Assembly (NCBI GenBank): GCA_016716185.1
Contig: JADJWV010000002.1
Span: forward strand, 1,154,501-1,218,500
Direction of reading: 5' to 3'
Origin: Saprospiraceae bacterium
GTDB lineage: Bacteria > Bacteroidota > Bacteroidia > Chitinophagales > Saprospiraceae
DNA: 64,000 nt
Within the stretch, counting starts at the first letter, position 1; the number at the start of each line of letters is the position of its first letter. The translations under genes and the position numbers were made by a program. The notes beneath the pieces were generated by a model. That model was not told the origin of the DNA. It worked only from the letters and a program-made list of their open reading frames with translations, and searched no databases. Below, piece by piece: positions 54,835-62,462 of the stretch.

Positions 54835-55785
54835 ATGCACATCAATAAAGGAAGCAAAATCCTCATCCTGCGCTTTAGTTCGATTGGCGATATTGTACTG
54901 ACTACGCCGGTTATTCGTTGTCTAAAACAGCAGACGGGAGCGGAAATACATTATTTGACTAAATCGAAATTTTCGGAACTGCTGGTAGATGATCCGCACA
55001 TCGATCAATTGTGGACGTTCGAAAACAATTGGAAGGAAATAAAACCAGCACTTCAAAACGAACAATACGATCTCATCGTCGATCTCCATAAGAACATGCG
55101 TTCGTATGGCTTGAGTTGGGCCCTGGGTTGTAAAACCATTCGCTTTGACAAACTGAATTTTCGCAAATGGCTTACTGTCTTTAGTAAACGCATTGTTCTA
55201 CCCCAAAAACATCTCGTGGACCGGTATTTTGATGCTTTAAAACCTTATGGCATCTATAACGACGGCAAGGGATTGGACCTTCACTTTAAAAAACAGGATT
55301 TGACAGTGTTTAAATTGCCTGCAACTTATGCCGTCGGCGTTTTGGGTGCAACGTATTATACCAAGCAAATTCCACGGGTAAAATGGGAAGAGATCATAGG
55401 GACCAGCAAGTTTCCGGTTGTGCTTTTAGGAGGCACTAACGAACGTTCGTTAGGTGATGACCTGACTGCTGTTTATCCGGGAAAGCTTATCAATTTATGC
55501 GGACAAACCACACTTCAGCAATCGGCAGCCGTAATTCAGTCCTGCGAATATTTAATCACCCCGGATACGGGAATGATGCACATCGGAGCAGCGTTTAAAA
55601 AATCAATGCACGTGTTCTGGGGAAATACGATTCCTGAATTTGGCATGTATCCCTATTACGGCGATGAAAAAGTGAATTGGGTTAGTCACGAGGTGAAAGA
55701 TCTGTCCTGCAGGCCTTGTTCGAAATTGGGCTACCAACAGTGTCCCAAAGGGCATTTTAAGTGTATGATGGAACAGACCGTTTAG
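54835..55785 (+). CDS. Glycosyltransferase family 9 (heptosyltransferase-like)
   Basis: A 316-residue GT-B enzyme of the ADP-heptose:LPS heptosyltransferase family. KILILRFSSIGDIVLTTPV at residues 8-26 is the hallmark start; DLIVDLHKNMRS near 82, VVLLGGTNE near 200 and CEYLITPDTGMMHIGAAF near 236 complete the acceptor and donor sites. Ends with several Cys (SCRPCSKLGYQQCPKGHFKC), common in these enzymes. Probably builds the LPS inner core at the cytoplasmic face of the membrane. An 18 bp perfect palindrome CTAACGAACGTTCGTTAG lies in the gene at 55436. Confidence 0.9.
   Translation: MHINKGSKILILRFSSIGDIVLTTPVIRCLKQQTGAEIHYLTKSKFSELLVDDPHIDQLWTFENNWKEIKPALQNEQYDLIVDLHKNMRSYGLSWALGCKTIRFDKLNFRKWLTVFSKRIVLPQKHLVDRYFDALKPYGIYNDGKGLDLHFKKQDLTVFKLPATYAVGVLGATYYTKQIPRVKWEEIIGTSKFPVVLLGGTNERSLGDDLTAVYPGKLINLCGQTTLQQSAAVIQSCEYLITPDTGMMHIGAAFKKSMHVFWGNTIPEFGMYPYYGDEKVNWVSHEVKDLSCRPCSKLGYQQCPKGHFKCMMEQTV
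55436..55453. repeat. Extended CTAAC...GTTAG palindrome inside GT9 gene
   Basis: CTAACGAACGTTCGTTAG is a perfect 18 bp palindrome with the same outer arms as the N4 sites but an 8 bp self-complementary centre. Confidence 0.7.
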
Positions 55786-55791
55786 GGAAGT

Positions 55792-55880
55792 TGGCAGTCT
55801 TCAGTTGGCAGTCTTCAGTTGGCAGTCTTCAGTTGGCAGTCTTCAGTTGGCAGTCTTCAGTTCGCAGTCTGCAGTCAGCA
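55792..55880. repeat. 14 bp-period array after the GT9 gene
   Basis: About five units of TTGGCAGTCTTCAG (2 x 7 bp) starting within 10 bp of the GT9 stop and decaying into AGTCTGCAGTCAGC. The rest of the 402 bp gap to 56187 is ordinary AT-rich sequence in which I see no gene. Confidence 0.9.
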
Positions 55881-56187
55881 TACTTAAGATGTTCGATGCT
55901 AGAGGGTAGTTTATGTTTGTTTGATAGTAACTAAAAAATATTTGCGATTTACCAGCCCAATAATTTTCTAAAATTTAATCTGAAATAATTATTTATTCCT
56001 TGTCCGCTCAGGGGCAAAATATTGGTAAAATATGAAAAAGGAAATCACTGCGTGCTTTAGGTACACTATAAGTTCATAGGACTCAGAATATTCATTCAAT
56101 GAGGGAGCTTTGAACTCTTTAATCTTGAAGCATCAAGTTCCTTACTATTTGCTATACTCTCTTTGCTCCATATTGTATTGCCCGTCT

Positions 56188-57975
56188 TCAATTTTTCTTA
56201 AGCATTTTTTCTGTATAGATCAACTCGCCCCTTTCAAAGACCCTGGCGAAAAACACGCCTTGCGGCCAGGTTTCGGTTCGGACCCAGTGGCTGCCTTGCC
56301 TCGCTTTATTTCTGTAAACGATTTTGCCATTCAGGTCGATAATGTCGATGTACATATCTTGTGGATTGTAGTCCAGGATATTGATCACCATAAATTCGCT
56401 GAAGGGATTGGGCCAGCTTTGAATTACTACGTATGGGACATGCTCATCTTTATTGCTCACAACTCCAATGCGAACCTTACGACAAAGTGTATCCGCGCCA
56501 TTCCTGTTTTTAACGATGAGACAAACTTCGAAAACGCCAGGTGCTGAAAAGCGATGAATGGGATTAACTTCCCTGCTTTTGTTGTCTGGACTGGCAGGAT
56601 CACTAAAATCCCAGTACCATTCTTCCACTTCATAGGCACTCAGATCGGTAAAATAAAAGTTTAAGAAATCAGTACTATCCTGCTTGTAGCGCCAGTGACA
56701 CCAGGGAATGTTGTCGATGCCCAGAGTATCGCAGATACTGCCATCAATGGGCCCTAAGCGATAGTTGGGGAAGTTGGGGAGGCACATTTTAATCGTTGGC
56801 GAGTATATATCATGCTGTTTGAAATTGCAATTCTCATGGTCTCCATTGGGATTATGAATGGTGTGCATGGATCTGGACTGTAAACCTGTTTCTTGAAAAT
56901 ATATCTTGCCATCGGGAGCAAATTGCATGGGCCCAAATTCTGTAGAGTTCATAAAGTTTCCCCCAATGTCTTCTCTGAAACCATCGTAAATGCCTGCTAT
57001 TTGCCTATCTCCCAAACTGTCTCCAACAATTGGAAATTGGTACAATGTATCCAAAGTAGCATAATATAAATACTTGCTGTCCGGTGAAAAACTGCAGCCT
57101 GCATCCCAGGTTATTTTTTGATATGGTACAAACTTTTTTTGAAATGATTCAATTTCACCATTACATCTGTCAAATTTCATAAAATATAAATTGTATCTAT
57201 TTAATAAACCATCACCAGATGCAGTTGCTAAATAATTTCCGCAATGAGAGAAGAATGTTTGACCTGATTCTCCACGTGATTTTATGATATTAAAATTATA
57301 ATATTTATGAAGTTTAAAATCTTGGCCACTTATGTAATAAACATAATATCCAACTTTTGTGCCTTCAGTTGTTATCAACCACCAATCACGTCCATTTGCA
57401 TGTTTTGTTGCTATTAGTGATGCATTATCTAATGTATCGTTGAGCAATAATTTCCGCCTTTCAACGACTATTCCATTACCTGAATTTAAATTCATATTTA
57501 TCACTGAATATTCAAGTTTAGATATGGCAAGACCATAATTTTCGTAATAATGTGGTATTTTATTGATAACATAATATTCTTTTTTACTACTGGTTTTTGG
57601 TAGTATCAGTATATTCTGGTTTGCTGCTGTTACTGGTTCAGGATATACACTTCCATCTGCCAAATCATCTCCATTTTGCATCAAACTATCATTTGGACCT
57701 TCTACATAACCACCATTGCAAGCAAATAAATAATTTCCATGTTCATCACAAATATTGGCTCCACTGGTTATAAAATCAATTAGCTTATATTTTTCTTCAT
57801 AAAAAACAGGATTGCCATCTGGCGTATCAAAATCCATGATAGCGCAACCCCAACCAGTGTCGTAAGGATTATCAGCAAAACTTTGACCTAATAACCATTT
57901 GAAATCGTATTTTTGAGATGATACGTTTCCTTGTGATACTAAGAATATAAGGGTAAATAACAAAATGATTTTCAT
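56188..57975 (-). CDS. T9SS-exported protein with PKD domain, paralogue B
   Basis: A 595-residue secreted protein, paralogue of 30614-32404, starting at ATG 57975 with a signal peptide (about residues 1-19, ending VSSQ). Same order: propeller-like region to about 430 (FSPDSKYLYYATLDTLYQF conserved), PKD domain (VEEWYWDFSDPASPDNKSRE; the usual WDFGD is WDFSD), and T9SS type A tail (IQSWPNPFSEFMVI ... WPQGVFFARVFERGE). Identity with paralogue A is uneven: a 218 bp stretch over the PKD region differs at only five positions. A TCAGGGT palindrome lies 101 bp upstream. Confidence 0.83.
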   Translation of the reverse strand: MKIILLFTLIFLVSQGNVSSQKYDFKWLLGQSFADNPYDTGWGCAIMDFDTPDGNPVFYEEKYKLIDFITSGANICDEHGNYLFACNGGYVEGPNDSLMQNGDDLADGSVYPEPVTAANQNILILPKTSSKKEYYVINKIPHYYENYGLAISKLEYSVINMNLNSGNGIVVERRKLLLNDTLDNASLIATKHANGRDWWLITTEGTKVGYYVYYISGQDFKLHKYYNFNIIKSRGESGQTFFSHCGNYLATASGDGLLNRYNLYFMKFDRCNGEIESFQKKFVPYQKITWDAGCSFSPDSKYLYYATLDTLYQFPIVGDSLGDRQIAGIYDGFREDIGGNFMNSTEFGPMQFAPDGKIYFQETGLQSRSMHTIHNPNGDHENCNFKQHDIYSPTIKMCLPNFPNYRLGPIDGSICDTLGIDNIPWCHWRYKQDSTDFLNFYFTDLSAYEVEEWYWDFSDPASPDNKSREVNPIHRFSAPGVFEVCLIVKNRNGADTLCRKVRIGVVSNKDEHVPYVVIQSWPNPFSEFMVINILDYNPQDMYIDIIDLNGKIVYRNKARQGSHWVRTETWPQGVFFARVFERGELIYTEKMLKKN

Positions 57976-58075
57976 GTTTGATTTTATTACCGAATCTATG
58001 TGTGATACCAAAGATAGATTAAATAATAGCGGATGTCAATTAATTTTTGTTAAAATTTATATGAGAGCCTAAAAT

Positions 58076-58091
58076 TCAGGGTTTACCCTGA
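58076..58091. promoter_or_regulatory. TCAGGGT palindrome upstream of paralogue B
   Basis: TCAGGGTTTACCCTGA, 101 bp before the ATG at 57975; fourth copy of this word in the window. Confidence 0.5.
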
Positions 58092-58176
58092 GAGCTTGTC
58101 TAGACTCTAAAAGCCTGGTAAACTGTTAAAATATCGTTGAGTTTAAAGTCAGCCTTGCCGCTAGAAATTTGATTGA

Positions 58177-58198
58177 TTACAGATGCTAACATCTGTAA
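58177..58198. repeat. Hairpin with TTACAGATG arms
   Basis: Perfect 9 bp arms TTACAGATG/CATCTGTAA around CTAA. It contains CTAACATCTGTAAG, a variant of the CTAAC-N4-GTTAG family that also occurs at 10439. Confidence 0.65.
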
Positions 58199-58307
58199 GT
58201 AATGATAAAATTTATACCTTGAACTTTTCTGTATCAGTTGCTACCTTTACTACCCATTTTCCGGGCAAAGCCCAAAAATAAATTAAAAATAATTGTGATT
58301 TTTAGAA

Positions 58308-58321
58308 CTAACATTCGTTAG
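58308..58321. repeat. CTAAC-N4-GTTAG palindrome
   Basis: CTAACATTCGTTAG, intergenic, just before an octamer array. The spacer ATTC is the reverse complement of GAAT in the 23949 site, so the two are the same word on opposite strands. Confidence 0.75.
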
Positions 58322-58335
58322 ACACCTTTTTTTCT

Positions 58336-58528
58336 TAAAAGCCTAAAAGCCTAAAAGCCTAAAAGCCTAAAAGCCTAAAAGGCCTAAAAGCCTAAAAGCC
58401 TAAAAGCCTAAAAGCCTAAAAGCCTAAAAGCCTAAAAGCCTAAAAGCCTAAAAGCATAAAAGCCTAAAAGCATAAAAGCCTAAAAGCATAAAAGCCTAAA
58501 AGCCTAAAAGCCAAAAAGCCTAATATTT
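58336..58528. repeat. Nearly pure TAAAAGCC octamer array
   Basis: About 23 units of TAAAAGCC (with TAAAAGCA variants and one inserted G) in tandem, the most homogeneous of the 8 bp arrays. The following 58529-58700 is unremarkable; a short GCCTTAN heptamer stretch at 58702-58742 borders the transposon. Confidence 0.9.
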
Positions 58529-58815
58529 CGATTCTTTAAGCTCATATCACGAGAGCATGCAATCCTCTATTTGTACAAACCCACTAAGCACTATGTGGTT
58601 AATACATTGCTTCCGACATACAGGTTAGCTCAATTAATTTTAGAAACATCCTGTTGTGACCCATTTGCCATCCATTATGCTCCATAATCCATGCACTACA
58701 CTCCAAAATCCCGCCTTACGCCTTCAGCCTTAGGCCTTCAGAATCCATGTAATAAAATATGATAAAGCATTAGAAATTAAGGATTAAATTTAATAAAACT
58801 TAAAATGCAAATCAT

Positions 58816-59889
58816 ATGGAACAAGCGCACAAAATGGTTGATTATAGCAACCAGACAATTTCGGTGGGTATTGATGTACACTTGACAAGTTGGTACATTA
58901 CCGTTTACTTTGATAGGCTGTATATTAAGAGTTTTCGACAGGATCCGTGTCCGGACAAATTATACAGCTATTTGGCAAGGAATTTTCCGGGTGGTAAATA
59001 CAGATGTGCTTATGAATCAGGTTTTTGTGGATATTGGATATTGAGGAGATTAGAGGAATTGGGAGTTGAATGTATAGTTGTAAATCCCGCAGATGTTCCA
59101 CAGACGAACAAAGGCCAGAGTAATAAAACTGACAAAGTAGACTCTAAAAGGCTAGCAATAGCTTTGGAAAGCGGAATGTTAAAGGGAATATACATTCCAG
59201 ATATAGAGCAACAAGCAGATAGGCAGCTGTTGCGAATGAGTGAGAAAGTGGGTTGTGAAATCAGGGATAATAAGAGACGAATTAAGGGACTGTTACATCA
59301 TATTGGGGTAAAAATTCCAACAGAATTTAGTAAAGGGAATTGGAGTGTTAAGTACGTAAGATGGTTAGAAGGCTTGGAACTGCAACATAAGTCCTTTGAA
59401 TTAACAGTGAAGCGATCAATACAGACCATAGCCGGCTTACATGAACAGCAGAGATTGATATTTAAGGATATAACAGAGATGACGAAGAAAGAAAGATATG
59501 TAAAATTAGTCCCATTATTAAAAAGCGTCCCTGGGGTTGGGCGACTTACGGCAGTAACTCTTGCTGTAGAAATAGGAGATATGAATCGGTTTGCAAACTT
59601 TGATAGCCTAAACAGTTATATAGGATTGTGTCCAAATGAATTCAGCAGTGGGGAAAAGGAAAAGAAGGGGAAGATGTCATATAGAAAACACAATAGGATC
59701 AGATCATTATTGATAGAAAACGCATGGACCTCAGTAAGAATTGATCCGGCATTGAGTTTGTGTTACAGACAATTATGCAGAAGAGTGACAAATAAAAGAG
59801 CAATTATAATTATTGCCAGGAAAATACTGAGCAGGATAAGAAAAGTATGGATGGACGGAAAGCCATATGAGACAGGAATAGAAAAATAG
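58816..59889 (+). CDS. IS110-family transposase (DEDD recombinase)
   Basis: A 357-residue recombinase. The N-terminal RuvC-like domain has the full DEDD set: Asp20 (VGIDVH), Glu67 (YESGF), Asp106 and Asp109 (KTDKVDSKRLA). A helical linker spans about 120-230, then the Transposase_20 domain: LKSVPGVGRLTAVTLAVEIG near 234 (HhH-like) and YIGLCPNEFSSGE near 274, whose Ser is the expected nucleophile. Length and motifs are complete, so it should be active. ATG 58816 leaves about 5-20 residues before the first strand, typical for the family. Confidence 0.93.
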   Translation: MEQAHKMVDYSNQTISVGIDVHLTSWYITVYFDRLYIKSFRQDPCPDKLYSYLARNFPGGKYRCAYESGFCGYWILRRLEELGVECIVVNPADVPQTNKGQSNKTDKVDSKRLAIALESGMLKGIYIPDIEQQADRQLLRMSEKVGCEIRDNKRRIKGLLHHIGVKIPTEFSKGNWSVKYVRWLEGLELQHKSFELTVKRSIQTIAGLHEQQRLIFKDITEMTKKERYVKLVPLLKSVPGVGRLTAVTLAVEIGDMNRFANFDSLNSYIGLCPNEFSSGEKEKKGKMSYRKHNRIRSLLIENAWTSVRIDPALSLCYRQLCRRVTNKRAIIIIARKILSRIRKVWMDGKPYETGIEK

Positions 59890-59899
59890 ATAAAAGAAA

Positions 59900-60190
59900 T
59901 TGATAAAAACTATGAATAATTATAACTTTACTATCCAAACAAGAATATCGTAAAAAATCAAATGGTAAGACCGCCGGCCGAAGGCTGTGGCATAGTCCAC
60001 TTAATTTTAGATTGCGGCTTACCATTCTTTTCTAACTAATAAAGATTCTTGCAGCGATAAAAGGATCGACTGCTAATAGGAGAATGATAGATAAAGAAAA
60101 AATTATTCAGAAGAGAAAAAAACGCGACAGACATTTAATTCAAAAGTTGCGAGATTTGTGGGATCTCTACACTTTTGAATTAAATGCCAA
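59900..60190 (+). ncRNA. Candidate IS110 bridge (guide) RNA region
   Basis: The 3' non-coding end of the element can fold strongly. ATGGTAAGACCGC (59962-59974) pairs with GCGGCTTACCAT (60014-60025) with one bulged A, enclosing two small hairpins (GCC/GGC at 59972-59984 and GTGG/CCAC at 59987-60000). A separate hairpin with perfect 16 bp arms CATTTAATTCAAAAGT (60132-60147 with 60171-60186) holds an inner GAGAT/ATCTC stem. Stem-loops with internal loops beside the transposase gene are what bridge RNAs look like. Exact ends and the guide loops are not determined. Confidence 0.5.
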
Positions 60191-60256
60191 AGATCTTGGC
60201 TTTAGGGGCATATTTTATACATAGGAGCCTTCCTCTTATAGATTCCCCAAACTCAT

Positions 60257-60264
60257 TAATTTTG
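60257..60264 (+). promoter_or_regulatory. -7 box before the M48 protease gene
   Basis: TAATTTTG matches TAnnTTTG and lies 19 nt before the ATG at 60284. Confidence 0.45.
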
Positions 60265-60283
60265 CAAGACAAACAAACCCACG

Positions 60284-61368
60284 ATGCAAAGCTTAAAAGC
60301 AAATTACTACAAGGGCATCAAACCCATGGGAAAACCCGTGGCGGTTTACCTGGAAGATCAGGGATTCAGGATCATTCAGACTATGGATGAAGAAATGGAA
60401 GATGCATTTTGGGATTTACCTGGAATCCATCCCGATGAATCGCATGACGACGAGCGTCTGATACTAAGTTATGGTAACACCAAACCACTTGAATATCTTG
60501 AATTTAATCAGGAAGGAGCTTTGGAATTATTGCAGCAACGCTATCCCGGAAAATTATGGGAAAAACCGAGACCTGAAGCCGCAAAAAATGCAATAAGTAT
60601 ACTGGTCATTGGCTTTGCGGTTATCGCTGCTTTGGTTCTGGCTGTGTATTTTCTATTGGCTCCTGCCATGGCCGATAAAATAGCCAGAAACGTTCCAATG
60701 GAGTGGGAACTCAATCTCGGAAAACAGGTTGCAGAAGGCCTGGTCCCTGAAGGCAAGGTCGACACCATGAAGTCGCAAATGTTGGATTCATTTTTTGCAG
60801 CCATGAAAGTGTCAACGGATTACCCCATCAAACTCTATTTTGTGAATGATACGGTCATCAACGCTTTTGCCATGCCTGGGGAAGTATCGTGGTTTATCGG
60901 GGTTTGTTCGATAAAATGACCAATTACGAAGCCCTTGCAGGCCTGCTGGGTCATGAGTTTGCACATGTCGAGAAAAGACACAGTCTTCGGAGCATGTTTC
61001 GCAACCTGTCCAGTTATATGGTTCTCAGTATTTTATTTGGAGACCTGACCGGAATCAGTGGGGTCTTGCTCGAAAATGCAAACTCGATCCAGAACCTGAG
61101 TTATTCGAGAGAATTTGAAAGGGAAGCCGATGCGAGAGCTGTAGAGTTATTAACAGAAAGAAACATAGGCCTTACAGGGATGGAAGGATTATTCCAGATT
61201 TTTCTGGATGAAGGAAACCAGGGAGTCCAGGTACCGGAATTCATGCGAACACATCCAGTTACCGAAGACCGGATTGTGTTTGTCCGCGAAAAAATGTCGG
61301 AAACCGGTCTGGAACCCGTTCATTATGAAGTGCTTAAAGGACTCTTCGAGCGCTTGAAAAGCCAGTAA
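60284..61368 (+). pseudogene. M48 family metalloprotease, split by a frameshift
   Basis: Two overlapping frames (60284-60919 and 60889-61368) encode the halves of one M48 peptidase, an intramembrane-anchored zinc protease of envelope quality control. The first half has a cytoplasmic part, a membrane helix near residues 100-124, and reaches NAFAMPG. The second resumes with VYRGLFDKM and holds HEFAH at 60952-60966 and EFEREADARAVELL (third zinc ligand). Adding one base to the G4 run at 60878-60881 restores MPGG-x-IVVYRG, the normal sequence. The protein is intact otherwise, so this is either a sequencing error in a homopolymer or a very recent loss. Confidence 0.85.
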
Positions 61369-61480
61369 TGGAGGGTAATTGCGATCTTCTTTATCTTCGC
61401 GCGATTACAATCCGGTATCCAGCCAATAATATTAATAATTTCATCGTTGGAAACGGATACCTTACCCTAGCATAAACAGT

Positions 61481-62462
61481 ATGGAGATCTTGAGTTTTGG
61501 CGATTTATTAAAAATCATTCTCAAAAATCTGAGAACCTTGGTAACGATTGCAATTTGCACAGCCATAGGGGCTGCTGTGATTGCAATGATCCTACCTGTA
61601 TATTATACTTCAACCACAGTGATTTTTCCGGTGAAACTCAGTCAGGCACCAGTCAATGAAACTTCCTTCAGAAGAGGCAATATCAGCGATTTTGGCGAAA
61701 CGGGCGAAGCAGAGCAAGCTCTTGAAATTTTAAATTCTACCAGTTTGATGGATCGGGTCATCGAAAAATTCGATCTCTTCACACACTACGAAATACCGCG
61801 GAATGGCCCTGCAGCGCTTACCTTCACGCGAAGAACTTTTTCGGGAAATGTAGGTATCAAACGCACTAAATTCAACTCGATCGAAATTACGGTACAGGAT
61901 AAAAAGCCTGAAATGGCGGCCAATATTGCAAATGCAATCGCTCAATACCTGGACACTTTAAAATACGAAATGGTGAAGCTTCGGGCCAATGAACTCATCG
62001 GAAATTTAGAGCTACAGCATGCCAAACAGCAATTGATCATCGACAGCCTCAAAACGCAAATGGACAGCATGACGAAAAAAAGGGATCATGAGCCAGTTTC
62101 AGCGCGGATACCTGCTGGATGCATTCGGACAATCATCAGGACAAGAACGCAAAGAGTTACGAGCCATCGTCGATGCCAATATCAGTATGGGAGAAGACTT
62201 CGATATGTTGGAAAAGATATACGAACGCGAACTCGAAAATCTCATGCTCATCAATAAATATCTGGTGCAATCCAAAGCAGATGCAGAGATCCAGTTCTCG
62301 CAAAAATTTGTGGTCGATGCGGCAGAACCAGCCGAGAGAAAATCCTACCCGGTGCGATGGCTGGTCGTATTGGTCAGCGTCTTTTCTTCCATGCTCATTT
62401 CGGTCAGTATGTTGCTGGCCAAGCAGAAATGGCCGGAATTTGCCAAGGGAATCCTGTCCTGA
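61481..62462 (+). pseudogene. Wzz/chain-length determinant protein, split by a frameshift
   Basis: Two frames (61481 to about 62080, and 62088-62462) form one Wzz-type polysaccharide co-polymerase that controls glycan chain length. The first part has a membrane helix near residues 20-42, the conserved Wzz start (YYTSTTVIFPVK) and a periplasmic coiled coil; the second contains the remaining coiled coil and the closing membrane helix (WLVVLVSVFSSMLISVSMLLA). Removing one A from the A7 run around 62071-62077 joins MTKKGIMSQFQ in one frame. The intact gene would end in a TGATG overlap with the polymerase gene, which supports it having been functional. Confidence 0.82.

Larger units (their letters stand above)
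58743..60190 (+). mobile_element. IS110-family insertion sequence, ends approximate
   Basis: Contains one DEDD transposase gene (58816-59889), about 70 bp of 5' non-coding DNA and about 300 bp of 3' non-coding DNA. The left limit is set by host-type heptamer repeats that end at 58742; the right limit is uncertain and should lie before the promoter of the protease gene (60257). No terminal inverted repeats are evident, normal for this family, which uses site-specific recombination and leaves no clear target duplication. The long 3' side suggests the IS1111-like arrangement with the guide RNA downstream of the gene. Confidence 0.7.

Noticed and set aside
56110..56547. 145-codon plus-strand frame
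   Set aside because: Mostly antisense to the T9SS paralogue B coding end; a similar shadow exists opposite paralogue A.
58336..58528. CRISPR array
   Set aside because: Units are 8 bp with no spacers and no cas genes in the window.
58529..58700. tRNA or upstream guide RNA before the transposase
   Set aside because: No cloverleaf could be drawn, and host-type heptamers at 58702-58742 separate it from the transposase gene, so it is probably outside the element.
62357..62461. Upstream start of the right-hand polymerase
   Set aside because: The extra 35 residues are a shifted reading of the Wzz C-terminus; the TGATG overlap at 62460-62464 marks the start.
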